The position numbers and the translations under genes were made by a program. A stretch of 64,000 bases of DNA. Origin: Mesorhizobium shangrilense. Its GTDB lineage: Bacteria; Pseudomonadota; Alphaproteobacteria; Rhizobiales; Rhizobiaceae. This document shows, one piece after another, positions 19,035 to 27,962 of the stretch (position 1 is its first letter; each line of letters opens with the position of its first letter). The notes beneath the pieces are model-generated. The model was not told where the DNA came from. It worked only from the letters and a program-made list of their open reading frames with translations, and ran no database searches. The stretch covers positions 1,059,501 through 1,123,500 of the forward strand of contig NZ_JAQGPN010000001.1 in NCBI RefSeq assembly GCF_028826155.1. Direction: 5' to 3'.

Positions 19035-20222
19035 ATGTCCGCTTCCAACGCGATCGTGGTGGCAAGCGCCGCCCGCACCCCGGTCGGTTCGTTCAACGGC
19101 TCGTTTGCCGCCACGCCTGCGCACGAACTCGGCGCAATCGTGATACGGGAAGCGCTGGCCCGCGCCGGCGTCGATCCCAAGGAAGTCGACGAGGTGATCC
19201 TCGGCCAGGTGCTGACCGCCGCACAGGGCCAGAACCCCGCGCGGCAGGCGTCGATGGCGGCCGGCGTGCCGAAGGAGGCCTCCGCCTGGAGCCTCAACCA
19301 GGTGTGCGGCTCCGGCCTGCGTTCGATCGCGATCGGCATGCAGCAGATCGCCAGCGGCGATGCCGGCATCGTCGTCACCGGCGGCCAGGAATCCATGTCG
19401 CTGTCCCCACACGCCCAGCACCTGCGCGCCGGGGTCAAGATGGGCGACTACAAGATGATCGACACCATGATCAAGGACGGCCTGTGGGACGCCTTCAACG
19501 GCTACCACATGGGCAACACGGCCGAGAACGTCGCCAAGCAGTTCCAGATTACCCGCGAGACGCAGGACGCCTTCGCGCTGGCCTCGCAGAATAAGGCGGA
19601 GGCAGCGCAGAAGGCCGGACGGTTCAAGGACGAGATCGTGCCGGTCACCATCAAGGGCAGGAAGGGCGACACCGTGGTCGACGCCGACGAGTACATCCGC
19701 ATCGGCGCCACGATGGATGCGATGACCAAGCTGCGCCCCGCCTTCGACAAGGACGGCACAGTGACCGCCGGCAACGCGTCGGGCATCAATGACGGCGCGG
19801 CTGCGATCGTGCTGATGACCGAGGCCGAGGCTGCAAGGCGCGGCCTCACGCCTCTGGTGCGCATCGCGTCCTGGGCGACGGCCGGCGTCGATCCCTCGAT
19901 CATGGGCACCGGCCCGATCCCCGCCTCGCAGAAAGCGCTGGAGAAGGCGGGCTGGAAGGTGGACGACCTCGACCTCGTCGAGGCCAACGAGGCTTTCGCC
20001 GCGCAGGCGTGCGCCGTCAACAAGGGCATGGGCTGGAACCCCGACATCGTCAACGTGAACGGCGGCGCTATCGCCATCGGGCACCCGATCGGCGCATCCG
20101 GCGCCCGCATCTTCAACACGCTGGTCTTCGAGATGAAGCGCCGTGGCGCAAGGAAGGGTCTGGCGACGCTCTGCATCGGCGGCGGCATGGGCGTGGCCAT
20201 GTGCGTCGAGGCGATGAGCTAG
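19035..20222 (+). CDS. phaA: Acetyl-CoA C-acetyltransferase (beta-ketothiolase) PhaA
   Basis: PhaA condenses two acetyl-CoA to acetoacetyl-CoA, the first step of PHB synthesis. The 395-residue thiolase has the acylated cysteine C91 ([11 protein letters not shown]), the active-site His in [14 protein letters not shown] and the base Cys in LCIGGGMG. The ATG at 19035 is preferred over 19029: GGAG directly abuts 19029 but sits six bases before 19035. It is followed after 120 bases by phaB on the same strand. Confidence 0.95.
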   Translation: MSASNAIVVASAARTPVGSFNGSFAATPAHELGAIVIREALARAGVDPKEVDEVILGQVLTAAQGQNPARQASMAAGVPKEASAWSLNQVCGSGLRSIAIGMQQIASGDAGIVVTGGQESMSLSPHAQHLRAGVKMGDYKMIDTMIKDGLWDAFNGYHMGNTAENVAKQFQITRETQDAFALASQNKAEAAQKAGRFKDEIVPVTIKGRKGDTVVDADEYIRIGATMDAMTKLRPAFDKDGTVTAGNASGINDGAAAIVLMTEAEAARRGLTPLVRIASWATAGVDPSIMGTGPIPASQKALEKAGWKVDDLDLVEANEAFAAQACAVNKGMGWNPDIVNVNGGAIAIGHPIGASGARIFNTLVFEMKRRGARKGLATLCIGGGMGVAMCVEAMS

Positions 20223-20342
20223 AGAGAATAGCGAGCAGCGAAGGGGAGAGCGGATAGGGCGCAGGCAAGGGCCGTCGATTTGACAACTGCCGGCCATTCG
20301 CTACTCCCTACCGCTTCTCTCGATCAACAAGAGGAGACTTGC

Positions 20343-21065
20343 ATGGCAAGGGTGGCACTCGTCACTGGAGGAACGCGCGGCATCGGAGCCGCCATCGCAA
20401 TCGCTCTGAAGAACGCCGGCTACAAGGTCGCGGCGAACTACGCCGGCAACGACGAAGCCGCCGGCAAGTTCAAGGACGAGACCGGCATCCCAGTCTACAA
20501 ATGGTCGGTGGCGGACTATGACGCCTGCGCGGCGGGCATAGCCCAGGTCGAGGCCGACCTCGGCCCGGTCGACGTGCTGGTCAACAACGCCGGCATCACG
20601 CGTGACGCGATGTTCCACAAGATGACCCGCGATCAGTGGCACGACGTCATGGGCACCAACCTCAACGGCGTCTTCAACATGACCCATCCGCTGTGGACCG
20701 GAATGCGCGACCGCAAGTTCGGCCGCGTGATTACCATCTCGTCGATCAACGGCCAGAAGGGCCAGATGGGGCAGGCGAACTATTCGGCCGCCAAGGCGGG
20801 CGACATCGGCTTCACCAAGGCGCTTGCACAGGAAGGCGCCCGCGCCGGCATCACGGTCAACGTCATCTGCCCCGGATACATCGCCACCGACATGGTGATG
20901 GCCGTTCCCGAGAAGGTGCGGGAATCGATCATCGCCCAGATTCCCGTCGGGCGTCTCGGCGAACCGGAAGACATCGCGCGCTGCGTCGTCTTCCTCGCCT
21001 CGGACGAGGCGAGCTTCATCACCGGCGCCACGCTGACAGCCAATGGCGGACAGTATCTCACCTAG
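20343..21065 (+). CDS. phaB: Acetoacetyl-CoA reductase PhaB
   Basis: PhaB is a short-chain dehydrogenase that reduces acetoacetyl-CoA to (R)-3-hydroxybutyryl-CoA with NADPH. The 240-residue protein has the cofactor motif TGGTRGIG (about 8-15), NNAG, catalytic Ser in ISSINGQKGQ and Tyr-Lys in NYSAAKAG. MVMAVPEKV follows, as in other PhaB proteins. The start at 20343 has GAGGAGA eight bases upstream. The PHB synthase phaC is not in this window. Confidence 0.95.
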   Translation: MARVALVTGGTRGIGAAIAIALKNAGYKVAANYAGNDEAAGKFKDETGIPVYKWSVADYDACAAGIAQVEADLGPVDVLVNNAGITRDAMFHKMTRDQWHDVMGTNLNGVFNMTHPLWTGMRDRKFGRVITISSINGQKGQMGQANYSAAKAGDIGFTKALAQEGARAGITVNVICPGYIATDMVMAVPEKVRESIIAQIPVGRLGEPEDIARCVVFLASDEASFITGATLTANGGQYLT

Positions 21066-21096
21066 CCTCTCGGGATCTTAAAGCTCTGTCGAACGC

Positions 21097-21130
21097 GAGA
21101 CGGCCCGCCGAAGCGGGCCGTCTCTGTTTC
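21097..21130 (+). terminator. Rho-independent terminator after phaB
   Basis: A 12-bp stem GAGACGGCCCGC / GCGGGCCGTCTC (21097-21108 and 21113-21124) with loop CGAA is followed by TGTTTC. It lies between phaB and a convergent gene. Confidence 0.8.
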
Positions 21131-21143
21131 TGGATGCCCGTAA

Positions 21144-21632
21144 TTACTGGGCGGGCGCCGGAGCCGGCTCCGTCGGAGCGGGCGTCGTGGGCGCGGGAGC
21201 GGACGACTCGGGCGCCGGTGCAGCCGGCGTTTCCGGCGAGGCCGGAGCTGTCGCATCCGGAGCCGGGGCCGCCGGCGTGGCAGGAGCCGCCGGAGCGGTT
21301 GCGTCAGGCGCCGGAGCCATCGTGTCGGGGGCTGGCGTGGCGGGTTCGCTGGTCGTCGCAGGCTGATCCACCGGTACGCTGGTCTCAGGCGCGCCCGGAG
21401 CGAACAGGAAATAGGCAATCACCGCGAGCACGATGACCAGGGCAGCAATCAACACCCCGCTGCCGGGGCTGCGTGACTGGACCACGGTGCTGTTGTCGAC
21501 CCGAGGATCGTTCGCCGCGCGGTAGCGGGGATCGGTTGCGGGGTCGGTAGCGGGCGGCGCAGGATTGAGCGGATCGACTGCGGACGGTGCGCCTTCCGTC
21601 GCCTCGTCGAATCTACGGGCTGGATGTGCCAT
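21144..21632 (-). CDS. Hypothetical membrane-anchored Pro/Ala-rich protein
   Basis: This is a 162-residue protein. A soluble N-terminus (residues 1-55, rich in Asp and Pro) is followed by one transmembrane helix VLIAALVIVLAVIAYFLFA (about 59-77). A C-terminal low-complexity tail of about 80 residues is built from PAPDATAP, PAAPAP and PAPTEPAP repeats. No family is recognised. The layout suggests a single-pass inner-membrane protein with a flexible periplasmic arm. The coding strand is clear from codon bias, and the start at 21632 is the only good ATG. Confidence 0.7.
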   Translation of the reverse strand: MAHPARRFDEATEGAPSAVDPLNPAPPATDPATDPRYRAANDPRVDNSTVVQSRSPGSGVLIAALVIVLAVIAYFLFAPGAPETSVPVDQPATTSEPATPAPDTMAPAPDATAPAAPATPAAPAPDATAPASPETPAAPAPESSAPAPTTPAPTEPAPAPAQ

Positions 21633-21802
21633 GGCAAGATCTCCGTCAGTTGCAATGACGGATCAACGCACAACCGGGTCATCGGTTTCATTCCGCTGCA
21701 GTCGCCAGCCGCCAGAAGGCGTAATGAAGCGCCGCATTGGCACCTTGCGACTGGTCGTGGCTGTTGGAAAGAGCTCGTGCCTGGCGGGCAGGGACGGGCC
21801 GG

Positions 21803-22873
21803 TCAGCTGCCGGCCGGTGTGACGGTGTATCCCGCCCTCCGGAATTGTTCCACGAGCCCCTCGGTTCCCGGCAGATGCAGCGCGCCGACGGCGATGAAAG
21901 CGCCTCCCTCGGCAAGGATGGGCCCCGCGTTCTTCGCCATGGTCACATTGCGCGCATTCACCATCGTCTGCTCGAATTCGGCGTAGCCGGCGATGTCGGC
22001 GCCCGTCTCGCGGGTTACGGCCTCGACCATCGGCATGATCGCCGCGACGTCTCCGCGCTCGTAGAGGACGATCATCGTCTCCATGACGTCGTCCATGCGG
22101 TCGCCCAGCTTCAGCGTGTCGAGCAATCCCTGCATATGGAATTCCATCGGCAACGAAGCCATCGCGCCGAGCTGGTCGGCGGCGCTCTCGAGGCCGGTGA
22201 GGGTCTTGCCGGCAGCCTTCGCGTCGTTGGCGATCCTGGCGTCGAGCACCTGAGCGCCGCTGGTCTTGCGGGCCAGTTCGCAGGCCGGGAGGGCGACCAT
22301 GGCGATCAGCATCCACGGTTTCATCTTGGTGACTGCCGCGAGCGGAATGCCGCGTTCCGACAGGCCCTTCTCCAAGACGGCAGCGTCCTCCGGCGACAGC
22401 AGCGAAGGCAACGTCGTTGCGTCGGTGAACATCATGAGTTCCGGACGCTTCGCGAGCGTCTCCATCATCTTCGTCTGGTCGAGTATGTCGGTCGTCTCGA
22501 TGACCACGGTTTTGGCCGCGTCGAACGCTGCCTGCGCGGCCGGCGTCAACTCGGTCACGCGCGGATCCGTCATGTGCATCGTGCCAAACAGAAAGGACGG
22601 CGTCTTGCCGTCCTTCTCGAGCTTCCAGAGAAGACCCTGGCCGTTGAGGGTCTTTCCGGCTTCCGCCTCTATCCTCTCGTACTCAGCGGGCATCTCCTTA
22701 CGCATCTCGACGGTCAGGTCTCTGCCGGTGCAGGCGACTGTTTCGGCGCGCGCCTCGGCGGTGGCGAGGAACAGCATCGCCAGGAATGAGAGGAGGAACA
22801 GGATGTTGATCGCGACGAGCAGCTTGAGCGCTGCGTCCGAGAGACGGTCGGCAATGGCGATGGCGCGTTTCAT
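21803..22873 (-). CDS. TraB/GumN family protein
   Basis: This is a 356-residue protein. An N-terminal hydrophobic segment (LLVAINILFLLSFLAMLFLA) acts as signal or anchor. The TraB/GumN domain has LLWKLEKDGKTPSFLFGTMHMTDPRV (the conserved GT-x-H motif), VVIETTDI and FIAVGALHLPGTEGLVEQFRRAGYTV at the end (second GxxH). These motifs resemble metal-dependent Tiki-type peptidases, but the bacterial role is not established. The start at 22873 is chosen over an upstream extension for its good signal sequence. It is convergent with no gene and follows xerC by 64 bases. Confidence 0.85.
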   Translation of the reverse strand: MKRAIAIADRLSDAALKLLVAINILFLLSFLAMLFLATAEARAETVACTGRDLTVEMRKEMPAEYERIEAEAGKTLNGQGLLWKLEKDGKTPSFLFGTMHMTDPRVTELTPAAQAAFDAAKTVVIETTDILDQTKMMETLAKRPELMMFTDATTLPSLLSPEDAAVLEKGLSERGIPLAAVTKMKPWMLIAMVALPACELARKTSGAQVLDARIANDAKAAGKTLTGLESAADQLGAMASLPMEFHMQGLLDTLKLGDRMDDVMETMIVLYERGDVAAIMPMVEAVTRETGADIAGYAEFEQTMVNARNVTMAKNAGPILAEGGAFIAVGALHLPGTEGLVEQFRRAGYTVTPAGS

Positions 22874-22937
22874 GGCGGAAATTGTAGTGGGCAAGTGCGG
22901 CCAAACTGTTAATCGCACAGCTCAAATCCGGCGAAGC

Positions 22938-23876
22938 CTACGCCCTCGGATGCGCAGCCTGGTAGACCTCGAGCAGCCGCGCGGTATCGACGCCGGTATA
23001 GACCTGGGTGGTCGACAGGCTGGCGTGGCCGAGCAACTCCTGGATGGTGCGGAGGTCGCCTCCGCGGCCGAGCAGGTGGGTGGCGAAGGAATGTCGCAGG
23101 GCGTGCGGCGTCGCCGTGTCGGGCAGGTTGAGCGCCGAGCGCATCTTGCGCATCGCCCGCTGCACGATGGCGGGATCGAGGGCGCCGCCGCGCGCTCCGC
23201 GGAACAGCGGGCCGGCGGGGTCGAGATGATAGGGGCAGGCCTTGCGATAGGCAGCGACGGCTTCGAACGCGGCCGGGAGCACAGGCACCATCCGCGTCTT
23301 GCCGCCCTTCCCGGTGACGCGCAGCGCGGTCTCGCCCGGCGAGGCGAGATCGCCACCGGTCAGCGCCAGCGCCTCGGAGATGCGCAGTCCGCAAGCGTAG
23401 AGCAGCGTCAGCACAGCGGCGTCGCGTGCAGCGATCCACGGTTCCTCAGCCAGTTGCTCGCCGGCGGAGACGACGCGTTTCGCATCCGGCGCTGTCAGCG
23501 GCTTCGGCAGCGATTTCGGTTGTCTTGGTGCACGCAGCGCGGCGGCCCCGGCTGCATTCGCGAGGCCGCGCCGCTCCAGGTAGCGCAGCAGCGAGCGCAG
23601 GCCGGCCAGCCCGCGGCCGAGCGTGCGCGCGCCTGCGCCATCAGAACGCCGCTGCGCCAGGAAAGCGCGCAGGTCCGCAGGTCTCAGTTCGGCGATGTCG
23701 GCGATGCCCGGAGGGCCGCCGCAATGACCCGTCAGGAACTGCAGGAACTGCCGCGTGTCGCGCTCATAGGCATCGACCGTCAGCGCCGACAGCCGCCGCT
23801 CGTTCGCCAGCGCCTCGAGCCAGGCGACGCGCGCGGCCTGCAGGTCGGCTTTGGCTGAAATAAGGAATTCTTGCAC
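22938..23876 (-). CDS. xerC: Tyrosine recombinase XerC
   Basis: XerC, with XerD, resolves chromosome dimers at dif. The 312-residue protein has the N-terminal SAM-like core-binding domain and the catalytic domain with all six key residues. The Arg is in YACGLRISEAL, Lys in GKGGKTR, HxxR in HALRHSFATHLL, His in LGHASLSTTQ and the nucleophile Tyr in VYTGVD. The start is GTG at 23876 with AGGG seven bases upstream. It is divergent from rimM, in a chromosomal housekeeping context, so it is not taken for a mobile-element integrase. Confidence 0.92.
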   Translation of the reverse strand: MQEFLISAKADLQAARVAWLEALANERRLSALTVDAYERDTRQFLQFLTGHCGGPPGIADIAELRPADLRAFLAQRRSDGAGARTLGRGLAGLRSLLRYLERRGLANAAGAAALRAPRQPKSLPKPLTAPDAKRVVSAGEQLAEEPWIAARDAAVLTLLYACGLRISEALALTGGDLASPGETALRVTGKGGKTRMVPVLPAAFEAVAAYRKACPYHLDPAGPLFRGARGGALDPAIVQRAMRKMRSALNLPDTATPHALRHSFATHLLGRGGDLRTIQELLGHASLSTTQVYTGVDTARLLEVYQAAHPRA

Positions 23877-23995
23877 GCATACGCCCTTGGGTTTGCGTGT
23901 GAGTTTGGCGGTTGCCGGTTAGCGGAGCGTGAAGGGTCGCGATTGAATTGCGAAGCCATCGCGTCGCGTCTAGAAGGACGCCAAGGAGCAATAGA

Positions 23996-24619
23996 ATGAC
24001 TGCGCTCAAAAATCCCGTTCAAATGGCCGTCATCGGCGCCGCGCATGGCATCAAGGGCGAATTGCGCGTCAAAAGTTTTACCGGCGATCCGCTGGCTCTG
24101 GCGGAATATGGCCCGCTCTTTGCGAAAGACGGCCGCAAGTTCAGCATCATCGACATAAGGCCTGCCAACAATGTCGTGGTCGTGCGGTTCAAGGGCGTCC
24201 AGGACCGCAATGCCGCGGAAACGCTCATCGGAACCGAGCTATTCGTCGAGAGGTCGACGTTGCCCGACGACGGCGACCAGGACGAGTTTTATCACGCCGA
24301 TCTCGTGGGGCTGAAGGTGCGCGACGACACCGGCACGGAGATCGGACGGGTCACGGCGGTACAGAATTTCGGCGGCGGCGACCTGCTTGAGATCGCCCTC
24401 AGCGGGCGGCATGAGGTGCTGGTGCCTTTTTCGGCCGCCGCCGTCCCCGAGGTCTCAGTTGCGGCCGGCTATGTCCGGATAGATCCTGTCGCGGCCGGGC
24501 TGGTCGATACCGACGACAGCGACATCGAGGGAGCCCCGGTGCGGCCGGGCCAGAAGGGTCGCGGTTTCGACGCGAAACAGCGCCCGCGCGGACCAGCAGA
24601 CGCGGGCGGGAATCGCTGA
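23996..24619 (+). CDS. rimM: 16S rRNA processing protein RimM
   Basis: RimM assists 30S head maturation by binding S19. The 207-residue protein has the N-terminal RimM beta-barrel (MAVIGAAHGIKGELRVKSFTGDPLAL) and the C-terminal PRC-barrel (FYHADLVGLKV ... VPFSAAAVPEVSVAAGYVRIDP). The tail is long and charged (PVRPGQKGRGFDAKQRPRGP). The start at 23996 has AAGGAG eight bases upstream. It precedes trmD by 38 bases. The usual upstream rpsP is absent here and replaced by divergent xerC. Confidence 0.94.
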   Translation: MTALKNPVQMAVIGAAHGIKGELRVKSFTGDPLALAEYGPLFAKDGRKFSIIDIRPANNVVVVRFKGVQDRNAAETLIGTELFVERSTLPDDGDQDEFYHADLVGLKVRDDTGTEIGRVTAVQNFGGGDLLEIALSGRHEVLVPFSAAAVPEVSVAAGYVRIDPVAAGLVDTDDSDIEGAPVRPGQKGRGFDAKQRPRGPADAGGNR

Positions 24620-24657
24620 TCCAGCACCTTGAAGGCGCCTTCTGAGCAATCCTGGAC

Positions 24658-25395
24658 ATGATGACGTCACAAGAGACCAGAGCTGACACCTCACCTTTCC
24701 GCGCCAGCGTGCTGACACTCTATCCGGAAATGTTTCCGGGCGCCCTCGGCGTGTCGCTCGCCGGCCGTGCGCTGGGCGAGGGCGCATGGTCGCTGGAGAC
24801 CCTGCAGATCCGCGACTTCGCGCATGACAAGCATCGCTCCGTCGACGACACACCGGCGGGCGGTGGGGCAGGCATGGTGATGCGCGCCGACGTGCTGGCG
24901 CGTGCCATCGACCATGCGTCGCCGGAAGGCGATGACCGGCCGCGCCTGCTGATGAGCCCGCGCGGCAAGCCGCTCACCCAGGCTCGCGTCAGGGAACTCG
25001 CAGCGGGCCCCGGCGTCACCATCCTGTGCGGCCGTTTCGAAGGCGTCGACCAGCGCCTTATCGAGGCGCGCGGGCTCGAGGAGGTGTCGATCGGCGACTA
25101 CATCCTGTCAGGGGGCGAGCCGGCGGCGCTGGTGCTGCTCGATGCGGTCGTCCGGCTGCTTCCGGGCGTCATGGGCAACCAGGCGTCGGGCGACGAGGAG
25201 AGTTTTGAGGGCGGGCTGCTCGAGCACCCGCACTACACGCGGCCGCAGGAGTTCGAGGGCAGGGCGATCCCGGAGGTGTTGACTTCGGGCAACCACGCGA
25301 AGATCGCCACGTGGCGCAGAGCCGAGGCAGAGCGCCTGACCGCGGAGAGGCGGCCGGATCTCCTGCCTGCGGCTGGTCAGCCGGTCACGAAGTAG
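24658..25395 (+). CDS. trmD: tRNA (guanine-N1)-methyltransferase TrmD
   Basis: TrmD makes m1G37 with S-adenosylmethionine using a trefoil-knot fold. The 245-residue protein has [41 protein letters not shown], the knot segment [12 protein letters not shown] and [33 protein letters not shown], the family signature, follows. Two ATGs are adjacent (24658 and 24661). The 3' end overlaps the convergent TauE-type gene by 19 bases. The rplS gene that usually follows trmD is not next to it. Confidence 0.95.
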   Translation: MMTSQETRADTSPFRASVLTLYPEMFPGALGVSLAGRALGEGAWSLETLQIRDFAHDKHRSVDDTPAGGGAGMVMRADVLARAIDHASPEGDDRPRLLMSPRGKPLTQARVRELAAGPGVTILCGRFEGVDQRLIEARGLEEVSIGDYILSGGEPAALVLLDAVVRLLPGVMGNQASGDEESFEGGLLEHPHYTRPQEFEGRAIPEVLTSGNHAKIATWRRAEAERLTAERRPDLLPAAGQPVTK

Positions 25396-26129
25396 TAGAC
25401 CGCCAGCAGGACGCCGGTCGCGATGACGAAGGCCCGCACGACGTTTTGCGGGACGCGCTTGGCCGTCCAGACGCCGCAATATCCGCCCAGCGCCACCGCG
25501 GGGATCATCACCATGGCCGGCAGCCAGGCGATGACGCCGCCCGAGACGAAGACCACGATGGCGACGAAGGCGATGACGATCGACAGCAGGTTCTTCAGCG
25601 CGTTGAGACGGTGATAGTCGCCGGTCTGGGTCAACCCGAGCGTGGCGAGCATCATCACGCCCATGCCCGCGCCGAAGAAGCCGCCGTAGACGGCGGTTAC
25701 GAACTGGACGATCGAGCCCCAGAACGAGCCGACGGTGGCCGGCTGGCCCGCCTTGGGCTTGGGTTTCAGCCAGGGCCCGGCGGCGAACAGCGCCGTGGCG
25801 CCGATCAGCAACCACGGAACCATGACGCGGAACGACGGATTGTCGAGCGACAGCAGGGTCAGCGACCCGGCGAGCGCGCCGGCGATCGAAATGGCCGCCA
25901 ACATCAGCGCGCCGCGCCAGAAGGTCCGGATGTCGCTCCAGTACGCGAGGGTCGAGGTGATATAGCCGGGAATTTGGGTGATCGAGGAGGTCGCGTTGGC
26001 TGCGATCGGCGGAATGCCGGTCAAACTCATGGCGCCGAAGGTGAGGAAGGTGCCGCCGCCCGCCACCGCGTTGACCGCGCCGGATGCAAATCCCGCAATG
26101 AACAGGAGAACGATTTCTGCGATGGGCAT
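25377..26129 (-). CDS. TauE/SafE family membrane transport protein
   Basis: This is a 250-residue protein with about eight hydrophobic segments, including two TauE repeats. The first repeat begins [26 protein letters not shown] and the second contains [20 protein letters not shown]. Such proteins (UPF0721) export sulfite, sulfonate breakdown products or organic anions. The substrate here is unknown. The start at 26129 (MPIAEIVLL) is normal. The gene ends inside the trmD 3' end on the other strand. Confidence 0.85.
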   Translation of the reverse strand: MPIAEIVLLFIAGFASGAVNAVAGGGTFLTFGAMSLTGIPPIAANATSSITQIPGYITSTLAYWSDIRTFWRGALMLAAISIAGALAGSLTLLSLDNPSFRVMVPWLLIGATALFAAGPWLKPKPKAGQPATVGSFWGSIVQFVTAVYGGFFGAGMGVMMLATLGLTQTGDYHRLNALKNLLSIVIAFVAIVVFVSGGVIAWLPAMVMIPAVALGGYCGVWTAKRVPQNVVRAFVIATGVLLAVYYFVTG

Positions 26130-26239
26130 GGCATCATCCGGTTGGCAACCAGAGCGCCTGTAAGGGGCCGGATGCGTCCAGGCAAGCGTCCGTCATGGAG
26201 CCAGCAGCAGATGGCTTGGGGGTCAAGCCGCCTTTGCGG

Positions 26240-26812
26240 TTACAGGCGCCCCGCCCGAAACCGGCGTTCCGGCATCGAGGCGGGGTCCGGCGCTGTGTCG
26301 CCGCCGCCGTTCATCGGCAATTGCATGAGAACCGTGTCCAGCCAGCGCCCGTGCTTGTAGCCGGTCGCCTCCAGCCGGCCGGCATGACGAAAGCCGAGCC
26401 GCTCGTGCAGCCTGACGGAGGCGCTATGCTCGGAGCCGTCCCCGATGACGGCAAGGATCTGGCGGAAGCCGAGCCGCTTGCATTCTTCGATCAGCGCGAC
26501 CATCAGCGCCTTGCCGACGCCTGTCCCCTTGGCCTGAGGCGCGACATAGACGGAATTCTCCGCAACGAAGCGATAGGCAGGCCGGGTCCGAAAGGCGCTC
26601 GCATAGGCGTAGCCGAGCACCGCCTCGCCGTCGGTCGCGACCAGGTAGGGGTACTCGCCGGAGAGTATGGCGTCGAAGCGCGCCGTCATTTCAGCCAGTG
26701 TCGGCGGTTCCAGTTCGTAGCTGGCGGTGCCGTTGCTGACGGCATCGGCATAGATCGCGGCCACCTGGGGGAGGTCGCCATGCTTGGCGGGGCGGATATG
26801 GTATCTGCTCAT
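26240..26812 (-). CDS. GNAT N-acetyltransferase, phosphinothricin acetyltransferase-like
   Basis: This 190-residue GNAT enzyme begins MSRYHIRPAKHGDLPQVAAIYADAVSNGTASYE and continues with YLVATDGEAVLGYAYASAFRTRPAYRFVAENSVYV. The acetyl-CoA loop is APQAKGTGVGKALM, followed by GFRQILAVIGDGSEHSASVRLHERLGFRHAGRL. This is the Pat/Bar/YncA (methionine sulfoximine acetyltransferase) pattern. Substrates of chromosomal members are usually small amino-acid analogues. The start at 26812 is preferred over an extension of 28 residues upstream. Confidence 0.85.
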   Translation of the reverse strand: MSRYHIRPAKHGDLPQVAAIYADAVSNGTASYELEPPTLAEMTARFDAILSGEYPYLVATDGEAVLGYAYASAFRTRPAYRFVAENSVYVAPQAKGTGVGKALMVALIEECKRLGFRQILAVIGDGSEHSASVRLHERLGFRHAGRLEATGYKHGRWLDTVLMQLPMNGGGDTAPDPASMPERRFRAGRL

Positions 26813-26922
26813 TTTCCAGGCACTTTGGTTGATGCCCACAATTAGAGCAGTCATCGGCCCACATGAAAAGGGCGACCATTTGGCCGCCCTTCGCAAGAGT
26901 CTTGGTCCAGCGTTCGCTGCGA

Positions 26923-27702
26923 TTATTCGCGGTTGCCCAGGAACTGCAGCAGGAACGTGAACAGGTTGATGAAGTCGAGGTAGAGCGTCAGCGCGCCCAT
27001 GATCGCCTTGCGGCCTGCGACCAGGACGTCGTCGCCCTCCCAGTACATCTCCTTGATCTTCTGCGTGTCGTAGGCGGTGAGGCCCGAGAAGATCAGCACG
27101 CCGATCGCCGAAATGGCGAACTGCAGGGCCGACGACTGCAGGAAGATGTTGACCACCATCGCGATGATGAGGCCGAACACGCCCATGATCAGGAACGAGC
27201 CCATGGCCGTCAGGTCACGCTTGGTCGTGTAGCCGTAGAGCGACAGCGCGCCGAACGCGGCGGCGGTCACGAAGAACGTCTGCACGATGGAGGCGCTGGT
27301 GTAGACCAGGAAGATCGACGACAGCGAGATGCCCATCAGGCCGGCGAAGACCCAGAACGAGGTCTGCGCGGCCGAAACGCTCATCTTGTGGACGCGGGCG
27401 CTCAGGAAGAACACCATGCCCAAGGGCGCGAGCATGACCAGCCAGCGCAGCGGCGACGAGTAGACGGCGTAGCCGACATTGGTCAGCATCTTGCCGTTGC
27501 CGAGCGTGGCCACGGCCTGAGACGGGTCGTTGGTGGTTGCCAGCATCGCCATGCCAAGCGCGGCGACACCTGTGATCGCCATGCCCATGGCCATGAGATT
27601 GTAGACCTTGAGCATGTAGGCGCGCAGACCCTGGTCGATCGCGGCATCGGTGCGCGCACCGGCCGCGACACGCGCCTGGTAGTTGCGGAGGGGTTCAGCC
27701 AT
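26923..27702 (-). CDS. Bax inhibitor-1 (BI-1/YccA) family membrane protein
   Basis: This 259-residue protein has seven hydrophobic segments. A short soluble N-terminus MAEPLRNYQARVAAGARTDAAIDQGLRAYM precedes the membrane core. It shows the family segments FFVTAAAFGALSLYGYTTKRDLTAMGSFLIMGVFG and GVLIFSGLTAYDTQKIKEMY, and ends DFINLFTFLLQFLGNRE. Aspartates at the C-terminal end fit the pH-dependent calcium-leak channel family. The start at 27702 has AGAGGAAA five bases upstream. The 260 bases upstream, to 27962, contain no gene. Confidence 0.9.
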   Translation of the reverse strand: MAEPLRNYQARVAAGARTDAAIDQGLRAYMLKVYNLMAMGMAITGVAALGMAMLATTNDPSQAVATLGNGKMLTNVGYAVYSSPLRWLVMLAPLGMVFFLSARVHKMSVSAAQTSFWVFAGLMGISLSSIFLVYTSASIVQTFFVTAAAFGALSLYGYTTKRDLTAMGSFLIMGVFGLIIAMVVNIFLQSSALQFAISAIGVLIFSGLTAYDTQKIKEMYWEGDDVLVAGRKAIMGALTLYLDFINLFTFLLQFLGNRE

Positions 27703-27962
27703 GGATTTCCTCTGTTGCTTCTGTCCCGTCGGGTGTCGGTCGCAGCCCAAGCACGCGCCCAGGCGCCGCTGGCGGAACTCCAGCATGCCTAGCGCAGAAT
27801 ATGATGCCTCTTTGCATCAAGAACAAGACCCGTATCGCTTCCCGGGCCTTCACAATCACGCAATTTTCATACGAAACCCAACGCGCAACCGCTTGCCGCC
27901 CAACGATCCGCTGCTGCGAAAGGCTGGAGGCGACGCCCGAGGGTGGTGCTCGAAGGACCGAC

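Noticed and set aside
22938..23876. XerC-type recombinase as the integrase of a mobile island
   Set aside because: It has the normal XerC length and motifs and housekeeping neighbours (rimM, trmD); no tRNA attachment site, excisionase or phage genes nearby.
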